The notes under the pieces are model-generated. The model was not told the origin of the DNA. It was given only the letters and a program-made list of their open reading frames with translations, and made no database searches. A stretch of 64,000 nucleotides of DNA, taken from positions 555,228 through 619,227 of the forward strand of contig NC_087186.1 of assembly GCF_035594125.1 (NCBI RefSeq), written 5' to 3'. This DNA is from Scylla paramamosain (taxonomy: Eukaryota > Arthropoda > Malacostraca > Decapoda > Portunidae). Below, one piece after another: positions 62,101-64,000 of this stretch; position 1 is the first letter of the stretch; the number at the start of each line of letters is the position of its first letter. The position numbers and the translations under genes were made by a program.

Positions 62101-64000
62101 TATATGGATAGGTATGGTTAGGTGAGTTTGGGTGAGGTTAGGTGAGGTTCGTTGATGGTATGTGTGCTTAAGAGAGGTTATGTTAGGGTAGGTGTTGTTA
62201 GCTAAGGTTAGGTGTCTATAAATAAGGTTTTTTTTTAGTTTAGTTCAGATTAAGTGTGCTTAGGTGTTGTTAGATGAAGTCAGATGTGCTTAGGTAAAGT
62301 TAGGTAAAGTAATATGAGATTAGGTGGGGTTAGGTTAGTTTAGGTGTGGTTAGGTGAAGTTAAGAAAGGTTTGGTGTGCTAGGAAAAATTAGGAACGGTT
62401 TAGGAAGATGTGCTTACCTGTGGTTAGATGAGGGTAGGTGTGCTAAGATGAAGTTAGGTGAGGTTAAAACAGGTTAGATAAGATTATGTGAGGTTATGTA
62501 ATGCTATGTGTGGTTAGATTTTGTTAGGCAAGGTTAGTTGTGGTTAGGTGTGTTTAGTAGTACTTAAGAGAGGTTAGGTGAGATTAGATGTTTTTAGGTA
62601 AGGTTAAGTGAGGTTAAGTGAGGTTAGTTATAGTTAGGTGAGGTTATTTGTCGTTAAGAGAAGTTACATGAGAATAGGAGAGGTTCGGTGTGGTTAGGTG
62701 AGATTACTTGAGCTTAGCTAAGTTTAGGTAAGGTTGTTTAAGGTTAACTGAGGTTAAGTGATGATAGGGGAAGCTAGGCAAGGTTAACTTTCATTAAGAG
62801 AAGTTAAGTGAGGTTAAGTATGGTTAGGTATAGTTAGGTGTGGTTAAGAGAGGTTAGATGAGGTTATTTGAGCTTAGGTGTGGTTAGGTGAGGTTAAGTA
62901 AGGTAAGGTGTGGTTGAGTGAGATTAGGTGAGATTTCTTGTGCTTACAAGACATTAGGTGAAGTTAGAAAAGGTTTAGAGGTCTTTTGTGAGGTTAGTTG
63001 AGATTATGACAGGTTATACTTAGGTAAGGATATGTGAGGTTAATTGTGATTAGTTGAGATTTTGTGAGGTTAGGTGTTGTTAGGAAAGGTTTGGTAAGGT
63101 TTGGTGAGGTTTAATGAGGTTAAGTGTTGTTAGTTAAGGTTAGGTGATGTTAGGTTAGGTTAGGTGTGGTTATGTTAGTATAGGTAAGGATTGGTGATTT
63201 TAGGTATGGTTAGGTGAGGTTAGGTGAAGATAAGTAAGGTTAATTGAAGGTAGGTGATATTAGCTTGCATTACGTGAGATTATGTGTTGTTAGGTTATGT
63301 TATATATGGTTAGATAATATTACCTAGGGTTACGTGAAATTACGTGAGGTAAGATTAGTTTATGTTAGGTATGGTTAGGTGAGGTTAAGTTAGGTTATGT
63401 GAGTTTAAATGTGGTTAGGTATGGTTAGATGATGTTAGTTGAGGTTAGATGCGATCAGGTGTGATTAGGTGAGGCTAGGTGACTTAAGAGAGATTATGTG
63501 AGGTTAGATGAGCTTAAGAAAGGCTAGGTAGGGTTATAGTAGGTTAGGTATAGGTGAGTTATAGGTGAGGTTAGGTGAGGTTAGGTGGGTTTATGTGATG
63601 ATAGCTGATGTTAACTTGAATGTGGTTAGGTGTGGTTAGGTGTGGTTAGATGTGGTTAATTGTGGTTAGGTGAGGTTGCATGTGGTTAGGTTTGGTTAGA
63701 TGATATTAGGTGAGGTTAGGTTCGGTTAGTTTAGATTAGGTAAGATTAGGCCACTTAGGTGAGATTAAGTGCGGTTATGTGAGGTTAAGACAGGTTAGGT
63801 AAGGTTAGTTGTGGTTATGTAAGGTTAGGTGAGGTTAGGTGAAGTTAGGTATGCATAAGTTAATTGAGGTTATAGAGGTTATGAGGTGTTAAATTAGGTT
63901 AAATTGGTTAGGTGTGGTTAGGAGAGGTTAGGTGAGGTTAGGTAAGATTAAGTGTGGTTTGATGTGGTTAGGTGAGGTTATATGTTGTTAGGTTTGGTTA
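59183..64000 (+). repeat. Decamer satellite, block 6, to the window end
   Basis: About 4.8 kb of degenerate TTAGGTGAGG units without any other recognisable feature, all in the plus orientation. The array continues beyond the window. Confidence 0.96.

Overview
The window looks like repeat-dense nuclear DNA of an arthropod, most likely a decapod crustacean. Four things point there: very many long microsatellites ((CA)n, (GA)n, (TA)n, (AAT)n), about 11 kb of a degenerate satellite whose decamer TTAGGTGAGG contains the arthropod telomere pentamer TTAGG, several non-LTR (LINE) families, and a BEL/Pao LTR retrotransposon. The species cannot be fixed from sequence alone. No complete host gene, tRNA, rRNA or CRISPR array was found. 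The only host-like pieces are one candidate exon (24550-24703) and a broken unknown coding region (about 17655-19148).

Layout, 1-27 kb: a mosaic of microsatellites and LINE fragments. It holds LINE family A (3' fragment at 1-246; near full-length copy 8570-11874), family C (1946-3317; 3' end at 26042-26292), family B with an 848-residue open frame (14816-17362), and two inverted 2-kb arms carrying the same decayed reverse transcriptase (6542-8568 and 19228-21236). A P-element-superfamily DNA transposon with inverted termini, an 8-bp target duplication, a THAP domain and an internally deleted transposase lies at 21952-24433. Smaller structures are a CCAAT-bearing 75-bp tandem repeat, an 82-nt hairpin, a (TA)n palindrome, a 500-bp polypurine tract and a decayed ~140-bp tandem array.

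Layout, 27-64 kb: probably one long decamer satellite array (now 27120-29024, 38683-38805, 41040-43102, 52639-53342, 55847-56252 inverted, 57165-58323, 59183-64000), cut up by later insertions. These are a BEL/Pao element (29025-38682, paired LTRs, 5-bp target duplication, integrase region missing) with a family-A LINE nested in its RNase H gene; a family-C LINE; further family-A LINEs; a block of 60-bp satellite split by a CR1-like LINE (47861-52036); and an 859-bp unit that may be a solo LTR.

The elements work together only as a record of nested insertion. Every mobile-element reading frame is broken or lacks a domain, except the CR1-like ORF1 and the family-B frame, and the latter has lost half its endonuclease. 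All family assignments are by eye from motifs; no database search was run.
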